The notes: generated by a model not told the origin, from the sequence alone. 64,000 bases of DNA from Aquisalimonas lutea (GCF_030409225.1 NZ_JAUFPK010000001.1:1648733-1712732), one strand, 5' to 3'. Counted from the first letter of the stretch, positions 24,753-32,618 are shown. Program-made: numbers and translations.

Positions 24753-24840
24753 CGCTAACAAATTGGTGGAGGCGACGCCGGCACACGTGGCTGCCAATAA
24801 TCGGCCGCTTTGGGCGGCGCGCCTCACCAAACCGTTAGCG
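24753..24840 (+). repeat. attC of cassette 19
   Basis: CGCTAAC to GTTAGCG, 88 bases, the twin of the attC of cassette 5. Confidence 0.85.
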
Positions 24841-24848
24841 GTACTGAT

Positions 24849-25259
24849 ATGAAAGTTGCCATATGCGGTGCTCTAAATGTCCTGGCGGTAGGCATCTTCT
24901 TGGTTGGCTTGCTTTCGCCACTCACGCCATCTGAGGGGATGCCATCGCCGGCTCATTTATTGCTGTTCGCAGTGTTGCCGGTTGCAATGTTGCTCGCTGC
25001 TGGTCGCACAGCAGGCGGCGTCTTTGGGTGGGGAGTATTCGGTATACAGGCGGGTGTGGTTGTGGCGCTGGTTGGGTGGCTGCTGTCCTTCCAGGCAGGG
25101 ATCGTTGCCCTTGGTCCCTCCCATACTCTCGCCGCTAACCGGTCGCTCCAGGTGATGCTGGAACCGTTACGCGTTTCCAGCGCACCTGAGCGTTCGCGTT
25201 GGGCGTCATGCTGTACAGCCTATGTCGATTTTCTGGAGCCTAGTTCGACTAGCGGGTAG
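24849..25259 (+). CDS. cassette 20: hypothetical membrane protein, 136 aa
   Basis: ATG 24849 lies 9 bases after the attC core. Three TM helices are evident: ALNVLAVGIFLVGLLSPL, PAHLLLFAVLPVAMLLAAGR and FGIQAGVVVALVGWLLSF. From about residue 95 the ORF runs through the following attC (ANRSLQVMLEPLRVSSAPER) and beyond, so the native C-terminus was probably shorter and the tail is acquired. Function unknown. Confidence 0.55.
   Translation: MKVAICGALNVLAVGIFLVGLLSPLTPSEGMPSPAHLLLFAVLPVAMLLAAGRTAGGVFGWGVFGIQAGVVVALVGWLLSFQAGIVALGPSHTLAANRSLQVMLEPLRVSSAPERSRWASCCTAYVDFLEPSSTSG
25133..25204 (+). repeat. attC of cassette 20
   Basis: CGCTAAC to GTTGGGC, 72 bases, arms GCTGGAACCG/CGTTTCCAGC; read through by the upstream ORF. 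Confidence 0.82.
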
Positions 25260-25312
25260 GGGGTAGACAGGTCGAAAGCCCCTTAGGCCCAGCTGTTATA
25301 GGTGAGAATAGT

Positions 25313-25612
25313 ATGAGTGAGGAAAAAGTGATCGTCGCGGGGTGGACTACCGTTGATCCGGAGAGAAGGGATGAAGCAGTGGAGAGTTTCAAAGACTTAG
25401 TGCTTCGTGCTCGAAACGTCCCAGGATGCTTGGATATGGCCATTACTGCCGACACGGTTGATCCGAGTCGGATCAATATTTTTGAGTTCTGGCGATCCGA
25501 GGAAGATCTAAACTCATGGCGTGCCGTTTCTGACCCTCCAAAGAAAGTTACTCCAATAATCCAAATGGGAGTGCAGAAACATATCATCCAAGAATCAGGG
25601 CCGCCGTTCTGA
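25313..25612 (+). CDS. cassette 21a: ABM-like monooxygenase family protein, 99 aa
   Basis: The ABM fold reads EEKVIVAGWTTVDPERRDEA, VLRARNVPGCLDMAITADTV, DPSRINIFEFWRSEEDLNSW and a final KHIIQE strand. The conserved Trp/Phe/Glu in FEFWRSEEDL is typical of quinol monooxygenase-like proteins (YgiN type). It is cytoplasmic and dimeric by family rule. The next gene, 30 bases downstream, encodes a paralogue, with a truncated attC in between. Confidence 0.8.
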   Translation: MSEEKVIVAGWTTVDPERRDEAVESFKDLVLRARNVPGCLDMAITADTVDPSRINIFEFWRSEEDLNSWRAVSDPPKKVTPIIQMGVQKHIIQESGPPF

Positions 25613-25618
25613 TATGAA

Positions 25619-25625
25619 GCCCAAC
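25619..25625 (+). repeat. attC remnant between the two ABM genes
   Basis: GCCCAACAAG is the left core and spacer of an attC, but no right core follows before the next ribosome site (CGGGAG), so the two cassettes are fused. Confidence 0.55.
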
Positions 25626-25642
25626 AAGTTCGGGAGTGCAGA

Positions 25643-25927
25643 ATGATTATTGTGTCAGGGCGGATTTATGTATATGAATGCACGAGAGAAGATTTTCTTG
25701 CGTTGTCTCGCGACGCGATTCTACAAGCACGAAAAGCGCCTGGTTGCCAAGATTTTATCGTTGCGGCAGATCCGATAGAGCCGGACCGCGTAAATGTATA
25801 TGAAGAATGGGAAACTGAAGAACAACTTTTGTCATTTCGAGGCAGTGGGCCTAATGACAGCATGACTTCCGTTATCAAGCATGCAGCTGTATATCGGCAT
25901 CAAGTTTCGTCATCTAGCCCTGCGTAG
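25643..25927 (+). CDS. cassette 21b: second ABM-like protein, 94 aa
   Basis: MIIVSGRIYVYECTREDFLA, LQARKAPGCQDFIVAADPIE, RVNVYEEWETEEQLLSFRGS and KHAAVYRHQV reproduce each element of the preceding ABM protein (PGCxD/PGCQD, DP...RxN(I/V)xE.W..EE.L). The two are paralogues that diverged considerably. CGGGAGTGCAG lies before the ATG. They may form a heterodimer or a two-step pair. Confidence 0.8.
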   Translation: MIIVSGRIYVYECTREDFLALSRDAILQARKAPGCQDFIVAADPIEPDRVNVYEEWETEEQLLSFRGSGPNDSMTSVIKHAAVYRHQVSSSSPA

Positions 25928-25951
25928 CATGAGTTTCTTTGGAGCTTGGTC

Positions 25952-26024
25952 GCCCAACAAAGCGCTGCACCTGACCGCTATCCCGCTGGCGCTCCATAGC
26001 GGCAGGTGAGCTCTGGCGTTGCGC
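25952..26024 (+). repeat. attC of cassette 21
   Basis: GCCCAAC to GTTGCGC, 73 bases, arms CACCTGACCGCTAT/ATAGCGGCAGGTG. Confidence 0.85.
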
Positions 26025-26148
26025 AGCGTATCGGCACAATATGCTGCGAGTTCGAAGGAATTATGTGCATCCCCCGTTCCATTTGTTGCGACTGAGTTCG
26101 GCCATTGCCACCACTCAGAGCAGAGGAACGGTTGTTAGGTCGTCAGGC

Positions 26149-26880
26149 CTACCAAGGTGTTACGCCATCCGGCTCAACAAATTGGCCGGATACTGCGTTT
26201 TCGCCGAGCAGCGCATACTCGACCGGCAGCTTCGCACCTTCTTCAACCGTCATGAAACCGTTGTGTCCGGTCAGATCCGTTTTCACGAATCCTGGGCTCA
26301 CGGAGTTCACGACGATCGGTGTGTCGCGAAGTTCTTCGGCCAGCTGCACAGTGAGCATGTTCAGCGCGGCCTTGGACGCGTTGTAGCCAATAAACCGCTG
26401 GGAGTAGAAGGTGGAGTCTGGATCTCCATTCAAAGTCAATGAGCCCAAAGAGGTGGACAGATTGACGATCCGGGCCGCAGACGATTGCCTCAGTAACGGT
26501 AGCATGGCTTGCGTCACTGCCAGCGTGCCTACGAAGTTGGTATCTAGGATACGGCGGGCCGCTTCGGGCGTGGCCGCAGTCGGTGGGCCGTCCTCGGCAT
26601 CCACGATGCCCGCATTGTTGACGAGAATATCGAGCCGGCCATGTTCCGTGCCGATCGTTTCGGCGGCCGCTGCGATACTTGCATGGTAATTGAGATCGAT
26701 TAGGGTGGACTGCACTGCCAGCCCCTGCAACGAAAGCCCTTCGACGGCGTTTCGGGCTCGCCCGGCATCGCGGGCCCCGATGATAACCAATGTACCTGTT
26801 TGTGCTAGCTGGCGGGCGATCTCCAGCCCAATGCCTTTGTTCGCGCCGGTGACAAGTGCGATGCGATTTCGGCCGTTCAT
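26149..26880 (-). CDS. cassette 22: SDR-family oxidoreductase, 243 aa, opposite to the array
   Basis: Classical SDR: TGANKGIG cofactor motif, NNAG (DILVNNAGIVDAED), catalytic Ser in NLSTSLGSL and YNASK (FIGYNASKAALNMLTVQ). The spacing and the insert DSTFYSQRF resemble carbonyl reductase-like plant/bacterial SDRs. It is transcribed against the cassette direction and divergently from a TetR gene, with a shared operator in the 70-base gap. It is therefore likely controlled by its own regulator rather than by an integron promoter. The TetR protein may sense an aldehyde or ketone substrate. Confidence 0.9.
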   Translation of the reverse strand: MNGRNRIALVTGANKGIGLEIARQLAQTGTLVIIGARDAGRARNAVEGLSLQGLAVQSTLIDLNYHASIAAAAETIGTEHGRLDILVNNAGIVDAEDGPPTAATPEAARRILDTNFVGTLAVTQAMLPLLRQSSAARIVNLSTSLGSLTLNGDPDSTFYSQRFIGYNASKAALNMLTVQLAEELRDTPIVVNSVSPGFVKTDLTGHNGFMTVEEGAKLPVEYALLGENAVSGQFVEPDGVTPW

Positions 26881-26884
26881 GAAT

Positions 26885-26930
26885 CAATCCTTCTATTGTC
26901 ATTTGGGTGCGATTATTATATGAAGGATTG
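26885..26930. promoter_or_regulatory. probable TetR operator between SDR and tetR
   Basis: Inverted repeat CAATCCTTC (26885-26893) and GAAGGATTG (26922-26930) lies in the divergent promoter region, placed so one repressor could control both genes. Confidence 0.55.
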
Positions 26931-26950
26931 TTCAGTTTAAGTATTCGCAT

Positions 26951-27619
26951 ATGCCGCAAGAACCACCGTCCCACCTGAGCGCCCGCAAGAAGCCGCGTCA
27001 AGCGCGTGCGCGGGCGACAGTGGACTTCATTTTCGAGGCCACCATTCAGGTTTTGGTGGCCGATGGGCCGAACCAGTTGACAACCACCCGGGTGGCGGAG
27101 CGGGCAGGTGTCTCGGTCGGCACGATGTATCAGTATTTTCCGCACAAACAGGCGCTGTTCTATGCCGTGAACGAGCGCTACCTGGACGCGTTGGGTGATA
27201 AGGTTGAGCGTGCCTGCCGGGAAATGCATGGCGCCTCGGCCGAGCAAATGATCAACACACTCGTGACTACCTACTGGAATGCCAAGATGGAACGGCCCGA
27301 GGTCACTCGGGCGCTATACAAGTCAGTCGTGGAACTGGACAATCAACCGTTGATCACTGCTTTCAGCCGTCGCGTCGATACAGCGTCTGCTGCCATGTTT
27401 GCCAGCGCATCCGACGCCGACTTCGAAGACCTGTCTACAGTGAATCTTACGCTTTTAACGACGATCTTCGGCACGATCCGAAACGTGTTCGAGCGCGATT
27501 TGTCCGCCGCCGAAGTCAACGCCGTGCACAGGCAGTTGATTTTGATGTGTAATACTTATTTAATGGCAGTTAGTAAATCGCCAACAAGCAGCGCATTAAA
27601 TGCACACGACACTTCGTAG
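26951..27619 (+). CDS. cassette 22: TetR-family transcriptional regulator, 222 aa
   Basis: The N-terminal HTH domain is clear: QARARATVDFIFEATIQVLV, QLTTTRVAERAGVSVGTMYQ and YFPHKQALFYAVNERYLDAL. The C-terminal ligand-binding half is variable (EQMINTLVTTYWNAKMERPE). It is divergent from the SDR gene with an inverted repeat between them, the standard repressor-target arrangement. The ATG at 26951 lies 20 bases after the operator arm, which suggests autoregulation. Confidence 0.9.
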   Translation: MPQEPPSHLSARKKPRQARARATVDFIFEATIQVLVADGPNQLTTTRVAERAGVSVGTMYQYFPHKQALFYAVNERYLDALGDKVERACREMHGASAEQMINTLVTTYWNAKMERPEVTRALYKSVVELDNQPLITAFSRRVDTASAAMFASASDADFEDLSTVNLTLLTTIFGTIRNVFERDLSAAEVNAVHRQLILMCNTYLMAVSKSPTSSALNAHDTS

Positions 27620-27663
27620 CGCGTCTCGGTTTTAGTCACGTTTCATGCAAGGTTTAACACCGA

Positions 27664-27736
27664 GCCTAACAAGGCGCTGCACCTGACCGCCGTTCCGCTC
27701 CGCTCCACGGCGGCAAGTGAGCTTCGACAGTTAGTC
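27664..27736 (+). repeat. attC of cassette 22
   Basis: GCCTAAC to GTTAGTC, 73 bases, arms CACCTGACCGCCG/CGGCGGCAAGTG. Confidence 0.88.
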
Positions 27737-27759
27737 TAATAGATGAGGGACGCATAAAT

Positions 27760-28374
27760 ATGGAAGTATGGCTTGCCTTTACAGCAATCGCATTTGTGGC
27801 CACTGTAATACCTGGTCCTGCTATGCTTCTCGTCTCCGCACATAGTGTCAAATATGGTGTCATGAATTCATTGAAAACAATTATCGGTAATATTACCGGT
27901 CTAGCTATTCTTTCAAGTTTGTCTGTTGCTGGCCTAAGCACATTAATTGTTTATTCTTCAATTGCGTTTACTATAGTAAAAATATTGGGCGCGGCGTACT
28001 TGGCATACTTGGGTATAAAGATCTGGCGAAATGGTATCCAACCAGTTCCAGTCAGCGAACGCCATTCTGGAGAAAGCGGGAATTACCTATACATTCAAGG
28101 TATTGCTGTGTCAGTTTCAAATCCGAAAGCAATAGTGTTTACTACCGCGCTATTCCCGCAATTTATCGATCCTTCTCAAAGTCTTTTATTTCAATTTACG
28201 ATTTTTCTCTGCACCTTTATGGCGCTTTCGTTTATCTGCTTATTAGGGTGTTCTTTACTTGTTAAGAAAACAACTGCGAAATTGGCCGGCAATGTTTCTC
28301 GTTATCTTGGAAGGGTCTTCGGTGGTGCGCTCGTTGGTGCTGCCGGATTGTTGCTTGCGTCGAGCCACCGCTAG
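27760..28374 (+). CDS. cassette 23: LysE/RhtB-family exporter, 204 aa
   Basis: A six-TM LysE-fold protein: MEVWLAFTAIAFVATVIPGP (the PGPxx motif of the family), SLKTIIGNITGLAILSSLSV, IAFTIVKILGAAYLAYLGIK and VSVSNPKAIVFTTALFPQFI (the NPK..F motif). It exports amino acids or related small molecules. The gene is clearly AT-richer than its neighbours and uses codons such as ATA, TTA and AAA freely, so it probably came from a distant, low-GC donor before becoming a cassette. Confidence 0.9.
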   Translation: MEVWLAFTAIAFVATVIPGPAMLLVSAHSVKYGVMNSLKTIIGNITGLAILSSLSVAGLSTLIVYSSIAFTIVKILGAAYLAYLGIKIWRNGIQPVPVSERHSGESGNYLYIQGIAVSVSNPKAIVFTTALFPQFIDPSQSLLFQFTIFLCTFMALSFICLLGCSLLVKKTTAKLAGNVSRYLGRVFGGALVGAAGLLLASSHR

Positions 28375-28470
28375 CCTCACCAATTGTTGCAGCCCGTTCC
28401 GGGCCTGAAGGCCCTCCACTGGACAGCTTTGTCGCCGCTTCGCTCTGCCAAAGCTGCCACTGAACCAAGG
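28375..28470 (+). repeat. degenerate attC after cassette 23
   Basis: The central arms (CAGCTTTG and CAAAGCTG around CGCCGCTTCGCTCTG) are attC-like, but both outer core sites are lost (CCTCACC at the left, no GTTRRRY at the right). Confidence 0.45.
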
Positions 28471-28473
28471 CCG

Positions 28474-28956
28474 ATGTGGAATAAAACTATGAATTTTGAG
28501 ATTAGCCGTGACCAAGATTTCTTGGTGGAGCATTGCTACACATGTGCAGTTCCTGGCTACCTGATCGTGTCGCCGGTCGCAGAAGCACATTCATTGGAGG
28601 AGTTGCCTCTAGCGACCGCCGAACGGCTCGGGCCGGTTTTGGCAAGGGCTGCCGCTACTGTCAAGGCGGTGTGCGATCCTCTGCATATCTACTGCGCTCA
28701 GTTCGGCGAAGAACAGTCGCGGATTCACTTTCATGTGTTCCCAAGGAGTCGGGCATTGACAGACGATTATCTCGTAGCTTTCCCCGAGCATGCTTCCCAG
28801 ATCAGAGGACCCATTATCTTGGACTGGGCGAGGGACAGGTATCGTTGCAGCTCTGAAGAGACTTTTGCCACTGTATCGGAGACTATCATTCGGCTGCGGA
28901 GATCCTGGATTAGACAACAAGGCGCTTCAGCCGACGCAGACAGGCTGCGCAGGTGA
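28474..28956 (+). CDS. cassette 24: HIT-like protein, 160 aa
   Basis: The start is uncertain between ATG 28474 and ATG 28489 (MNFEISRDQDFLVEHCYTCA). The protein has the HIT pattern: CYTCAVPGYLIVSPVAEAHS, LARAAATVKAVCDPLHIYCA, then RIHFHVFPRSRAL. The final motif is H-x-H-x-F-P rather than the full H-x-H-x-H, so catalytic hydrolysis of a nucleotide bond may be weakened or altered. The tail (RQQGASADADRLRR) is attC-encoded. The ORF looks otherwise intact. Confidence 0.7.
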   Translation: MWNKTMNFEISRDQDFLVEHCYTCAVPGYLIVSPVAEAHSLEELPLATAERLGPVLARAAATVKAVCDPLHIYCAQFGEEQSRIHFHVFPRSRALTDDYLVAFPEHASQIRGPIILDWARDRYRCSSEETFATVSETIIRLRRSWIRQQGASADADRLRR

Positions 28957-28971
28957 GCGTTATCGTTGGGC
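28912..28971 (+). repeat. attC of cassette 24
   Basis: AGACAAC to GTTGGGC, 60 bases; the left core is slightly off consensus and overlapped by the HIT ORF. Confidence 0.8.
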
Positions 28972-29000
28972 GCTGTAGTGGAATGAAGTGAGAAACAGTC

Positions 29001-29276
29001 GTGGCTCGGATCGTCGGAGTAATAGCTATTATCGTGGTGATTGCTCTAAACGTGCACCGTTTCACCCCGCTCACAGAATTTTGGCGTTCCTCGACTGAGA
29101 GTGTTTCGGAAGGGTGTCGAATAAAGGGAAATATCAGCATGAACGGAGAACGCATTTACCACGTTCCAGGCAGTGAATGGTACGACGAGACACAAATCGA
29201 CAGGTTGAAGGGAGAGCGATGGTTTTGCTCGGAAGACGAAGCACGGGCGGCAGGATGGCGTAGGGCTTATGAATGA
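29001..29276 (+). CDS. cassette 25: sunset-domain protein, single TM, 91 aa
   Basis: GTG start. An N-terminal TM or signal anchor (MARIVGVIAIIVVIALNVHR) precedes the sunset domain: CRIKGNISMNGERIYHVPGS, then WYDETQIDRLKGERWFCSED and EARAAGWRRA. The same domain occurs at the C-terminus of thermonuclease-like proteins, where the two Cys (CRIKG and WFCSE) form a small zinc or disulfide site. Here it is alone and probably exported. Function unknown. Confidence 0.8.
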   Translation: MARIVGVIAIIVVIALNVHRFTPLTEFWRSSTESVSEGCRIKGNISMNGERIYHVPGSEWYDETQIDRLKGERWFCSEDEARAAGWRRAYE

Positions 29277-29309
29277 CGGATGTTTGTTAGTGAACACGGT
29301 TCGAGTTGC

Positions 29310-29397
29310 GCCCAGCAAGGGCGCTGCAGGCCGATGCTTGACTTCGCTGGTGCTCCGGTCGGTCGCCGTCAAGCACCGCTGAGCGCCGTCGTTATAC
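29310..29397 (+). repeat. attC of cassette 25
   Basis: Left core GCCCAGC (one base off consensus) and right core GTTATAC, 88 bases. Confidence 0.8.
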
Positions 29398-29409
29398 GAA
29401 GGAAGACCC

Positions 29410-29670
29410 ATGGAAGTCCATGTAGAGGTATTTACGGACCGCATGGAGGTTTCTGGCGGCGGTAAGTCTCCAGCTATACTGCCGGCAGTGCCCTATCCCG
29501 GTAAACGGATTCTCGTCGGTGCCTTCGAGCCAGCGGTGAATTGCTCGCGACAGGCTCTAGACGAAATCGGCGCTACGGGCGCTCTCAAGAGGATGCCGGC
29601 GGTGCAGATCCACGCCATGGAGATGAATGAAGGCGGCCTGAGCGAGGTAAAAGAGCGCTGTTTGCGATAG
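29410..29670 (+). CDS. cassette 26: hypothetical protein, 86 aa
   Basis: Short soluble protein: MEVHVEVFTDRMEVSGGGKS, PAVPYPGKRILVGAFEPAVN, GALKRMPAVQIHAMEMNEGG and LSEVKERCLR. The first two strands and 'RILVGAF' are reminiscent of the tail of MreB/FtsA-fold-associated or YjaA-like small proteins, but this is too weak to use. The stop is well before the next attC, so the gene looks complete. Confidence 0.6.
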   Translation: MEVHVEVFTDRMEVSGGGKSPAILPAVPYPGKRILVGAFEPAVNCSRQALDEIGATGALKRMPAVQIHAMEMNEGGLSEVKERCLR

Positions 29671-29721
29671 GTTGGGCTGTCGGTGGGTGCCGGAAGTGTG
29701 GAGATTCGATGAAAGGGATTC

Positions 29722-29782
29722 GTATAACACGGCGCTCGAGGCGACGCTCGCAAGGCGCGCGCGCCTCAGCTCTGCGTTAGGT
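29722..29782 (+). repeat. attC of cassette 26
   Basis: GTATAAC to GTTAGGT, 61 bases, arms GAGGCGACG/CGCGCGCCTC. Confidence 0.87.
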
Positions 29783-29793
29783 GTGGAGGAACA

Positions 29794-30039
29794 ATGCCGA
29801 ACGGAAAACCGGGTGATCATCCGATAACAGATATCTGCGTTCATGGATGGGACTATTTCTCGCCCCGAGTGGACGACCTTATTCGCCAAGTCTGCAAGTT
29901 GGGTGTCTCGGCGCAGATTGAAGATCTCGTTCTGGAGAATGACCGCCTAACGAACCGGGAGCCCGATCTAGAAAGAATGGAGCGGAAGCTGATGCAGATC
30001 TTAGATAGGGTGGAGCGTGAGAAAGGCAGGCGCTCCTAA
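29794..30039 (+). CDS. cassette 27: hypothetical protein with a coiled-coil tail, 81 aa
   Basis: An N-terminal globular part (MPNGKPGDHPITDICVHGWD, SPRVDDLIRQVCKLGVS) is followed by a charged heptad-like helix, LERMERKLMQILDRVEREKG. GGAGGAAC precedes the ATG. The stop lies in the left core of the next attC. No family recognised. Confidence 0.6.
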   Translation: MPNGKPGDHPITDICVHGWDYFSPRVDDLIRQVCKLGVSAQIEDLVLENDRLTNREPDLERMERKLMQILDRVEREKGRRS

Positions 30040-30105
30040 CCATGCGTTCCATCCGGCCGATCAATCGCTACGCAGTTTCGAGCCGGCTCCGCTTCATCGT
30101 CAGGC
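30034..30105 (+). repeat. attC of cassette 27, degenerate right core
   Basis: TCCTAAC at the left; the right core reads GTCAGGC instead of GTTAGGC, 72 bases. Confidence 0.75.
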
Positions 30106-30120
30106 GGCTTCGCCAACCAG

Positions 30121-30945
30121 ATGAATCTAGCTAATCAGCCACTTGACGTCTCTTTACCGGCCGCACCCTTGCGGCCGTATATCAGTCATTACTGGTTGAG
30201 TCTGAACAACCACGACGAGATCTACTCAATCGTGCCAGATGGTGCTGTGGATGTCGTCGTTGTGAGTGGCTCAGCCGCTTACCGAGTGGATGCTTTTGGC
30301 ACGACGACGAAGAACACGGACGTACAACTCGATGTAGGCAAACACTACTTGGGTATTCGTTTCAGACCCGGCCAAAGCCGACATTTCTTGGACGCCAAGA
30401 CCTCTGAACTGACCAATACTGTGCGTTCCGCCGAGGGCGGATTCCTGCCGGACATGCTTCGGGTGGCCGAATCAGTTTCTACTGAGTCGCTTTTCGCTCG
30501 CTTGGATGCTGTTCTATTGCAGCACCTTAAGCGCCAATCGCCCGGTCGCTCCCGGATTGATGAAATCATTTGTTACATCGAAGCGACGCAAGGCCCAGTG
30601 CGCGTTTCCGAATTGTCGAATATGTACTGCAAAAGCCGTCGGCAATTTGAACGGGCGTTTCTTGATGTGGTTGGTCTTCCACCTAAGCTGTTCGCAGAGA
30701 TTATTCGGTTTCGCCGCGCTTCTGCTCTGCTTGCTGAGTCGAAGCTCCCCATTGCGGAGATAGCCGCCAACCTTGGCTATACGGACCAAAGCCATCTCGC
30801 GCATGAGTTTGCTCGCTTCTTAGGGCAGACCCCGTCACGACTGCGCGAACATGCCGCATTTTTACAAGACGGAGGCCGTTTTACCGAACACAATGGGACT
30901 CCTTTTACCGTTGATAAGGAGTCTATCCATGATGAATATCAATAG
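30121..30945 (+). CDS. cassette 28: AraC-family regulator with DUF6597-type N-terminal domain, 274 aa
   Basis: The N-terminal sensor domain reads [40 protein letters not shown] and [15 protein letters not shown] (DUF6597-type, one-component regulators). The C-terminal double HTH is intact: [19 protein letters not shown] and [20 protein letters not shown]. It overlaps the next (VOC) gene by 17 bases, so the two form a regulator-enzyme cassette. It probably activates itself and its partner in response to a small compound. Confidence 0.88.
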   Translation: MNLANQPLDVSLPAAPLRPYISHYWLSLNNHDEIYSIVPDGAVDVVVVSGSAAYRVDAFGTTTKNTDVQLDVGKHYLGIRFRPGQSRHFLDAKTSELTNTVRSAEGGFLPDMLRVAESVSTESLFARLDAVLLQHLKRQSPGRSRIDEIICYIEATQGPVRVSELSNMYCKSRRQFERAFLDVVGLPPKLFAEIIRFRRASALLAESKLPIAEIAANLGYTDQSHLAHEFARFLGQTPSRLREHAAFLQDGGRFTEHNGTPFTVDKESIHDEYQ

Positions 30946-31387
30946 TTTCTATCCGGTTATCATGACCGAGGACGTGGCGGAATCGAAAGCCTTCTGGATT
31001 GCTCATTTCCCCTTTGAGGTTGTTTTTGATGCTGGGTGGTACGTGAGTCTGAAGGCGAATCAGCAAGTCCCGTTCGAGCTGGCTCTTCTTGACTCAGTTC
31101 ACCCGACCGTACCGGAAGAGTTCCGCGGAAAGTTCAATGGTGGGCTGCTCCTCAATATCGAGGTCGAAGATGTGGATGCCGAGTATGAGCGAATGCACAA
31201 GATCGGGCTTCCTATTCATTTACCGATACGGTCAGAGGAATTCGGCCAACGACACTTCATCACATCTGATCCGAATGGCGTGCTCATCGACGTAATCAAG
31301 GTTACACCTCCTTCGGCGGAATATGCGTCTCACTATGATGAGGAAACACTGAGGACCATGGGCGCCAATCCCAGTGCAAAAAAGTGA
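30929..31387 (+). CDS. cassette 28: VOC-family protein, 152 aa
   Basis: ATG 30929 with TAAGGAG 8 bases upstream sets the start; the ORF is open further upstream only because it overlaps araC. The VOC fold reads [60 protein letters not shown] and [17 protein letters not shown]. The D in DVIKV replaces the common metal-binding Glu. AraC plus VOC in one transcript is a typical arrangement for inducible dioxygenase or lyase-like resistance proteins. Confidence 0.85.
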   Translation: MMNINSFYPVIMTEDVAESKAFWIAHFPFEVVFDAGWYVSLKANQQVPFELALLDSVHPTVPEEFRGKFNGGLLLNIEVEDVDAEYERMHKIGLPIHLPIRSEEFGQRHFITSDPNGVLIDVIKVTPPSAEYASHYDEETLRTMGANPSAKK

Positions 31388-31561
31388 CCCGGAGCCGCCT
31401 ATAGATCGGTTGCAGCGGCGGCGCTAACGCGCCGTCGCTGAACCACAGCGTTTGTGGCGGTGGTCTTGAGGTGCCCGTCCGCTTAGAGTGTTACAGCTGG
31501 TGTTTCCGTCGCGGAGGTGAAAGGAATCGTGAACACAAGGGGTTCTGCAAGGAAGACGCGC

Positions 31562-32452
31562 ATGGAGAGAGTTCTTGAGCACACCTTCGTCGGCGTCGTC
31601 GTCTTGGTGTTGTTCGGCGGCGGCGCATTCATGCTTGTGCTCTGGTTCTTCGCGGATGCCGATTCGTCCGCCGAAGGACGGTCCATTGCGTTGTTGATGG
31701 GCGTGGCTTTCTTGGGGATGGCCGTTTTGTTGGTCTACGGATGGAGGCGTTCGTCGACGGACTCGACAAGCGCGGTGGCGGAGCGGGTCGGTGTGCCTGA
31801 CTCAGTGCAGCGTGCGGAAGATGCTCACCCGAAGACCAACATCCCGAATGCGCTGCGCGGTCAGAATCCGCCGAGGGGTGCCGTGATCGTTGCTGGTCGG
31901 TCTATCTGGTCGTCGCGAGTCCTGCTCACGGTGGCCTTGACCATCGGCGTGGGGCTGCTCTATCTCGGCTGGAACCTCGAGAGGATCTTTCCCGAATGGC
32001 ACGTCTCTGCCGGTTACCTATTTATGGGCTTCGGCGCACTTCTGCTCATCCTTGGTCTATGGCCGGGCAACTGGCGCAAGCGTACTCTTGGTTTCATCGC
32101 GATGCAGGAGGGGATCTACGCTCACGGTCAGGGGAGCTACCCCGATGGCCACGAATGGGCCACTCCGGAGACGCGGTGGCTTTTCGTGCCTTGGACGAAC
32201 GTCGTCGACGTGCGCGAGGGACTTGTTCTCAAGGTAGCCGGCGGCCCGCCGGGCGGGGCGTGGTGGCCCTCAACCAAACTCAGCCTGCGTGTAACCCCCG
32301 ACGAAGCCCGGGAATGGTTCCCCTATGCGGACGATGAGCCAAGTGACGATGGAATGAGCCGGATCGTGTCACTGGACTATTCCGACAGCGATCCCTCGCC
32401 CAAGGAAACGGTTCCAAGACTACAGCAGCTCTGGGCGCCATCACGCGTCTGA
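31562..32452 (+). CDS. hypothetical membrane protein, 296 aa (integron array, no attC at its 5' side)
   Basis: I chose ATG 31562 because AAGGAAG lies 6 bases upstream; an in-frame GTG at 31517 has poorer support. Four TM helices are seen as two pairs: TFVGVVVLVLFGGGAFMLVL, IALLMGVAFLGMAVLLVYGW, then VLLTVALTIGVGLLYLGW and YLFMGFGALLLILGLWPG. The C-terminal cytoplasmic domain is PH-like: RTLGFIAMQEGIYAHGQG, WLFVPWTNVVDVREGLVLKV and KLSLRVTPDEAREWFPYADD. There is no clear attC between it and the upstream VOC gene, so they may share one cassette. 31388-31561 shows only an imperfect hairpin (GGCGGCGCTAACGCGCCGTCG). Confidence 0.65.
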   Translation: MERVLEHTFVGVVVLVLFGGGAFMLVLWFFADADSSAEGRSIALLMGVAFLGMAVLLVYGWRRSSTDSTSAVAERVGVPDSVQRAEDAHPKTNIPNALRGQNPPRGAVIVAGRSIWSSRVLLTVALTIGVGLLYLGWNLERIFPEWHVSAGYLFMGFGALLLILGLWPGNWRKRTLGFIAMQEGIYAHGQGSYPDGHEWATPETRWLFVPWTNVVDVREGLVLKVAGGPPGGAWWPSTKLSLRVTPDEAREWFPYADDEPSDDGMSRIVSLDYSDSDPSPKETVPRLQQLWAPSRV

Positions 32453-32618
32453 GCGTTCCGGCGCAGAGGTGTTCTGGATCAGCTGTCTTTGATCGCAGAA
32501 TCTTTAGCCACATCGGTTGCGGTGATTTCAATCACGAATCATCGACAGCAGCCAGCGCAGGGATAACGGAGTATTGGGTTGTACTTGTCGCCACGATTTG
32601 GGCTTCGGCCTAGCCCGC

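Noticed and set aside
31388-31561. Possible attC before the 296-aa membrane protein
   Set aside because: Only an imperfect GC hairpin with a GCTAAC was seen; no right core or arm pairing comparable with the other sites.
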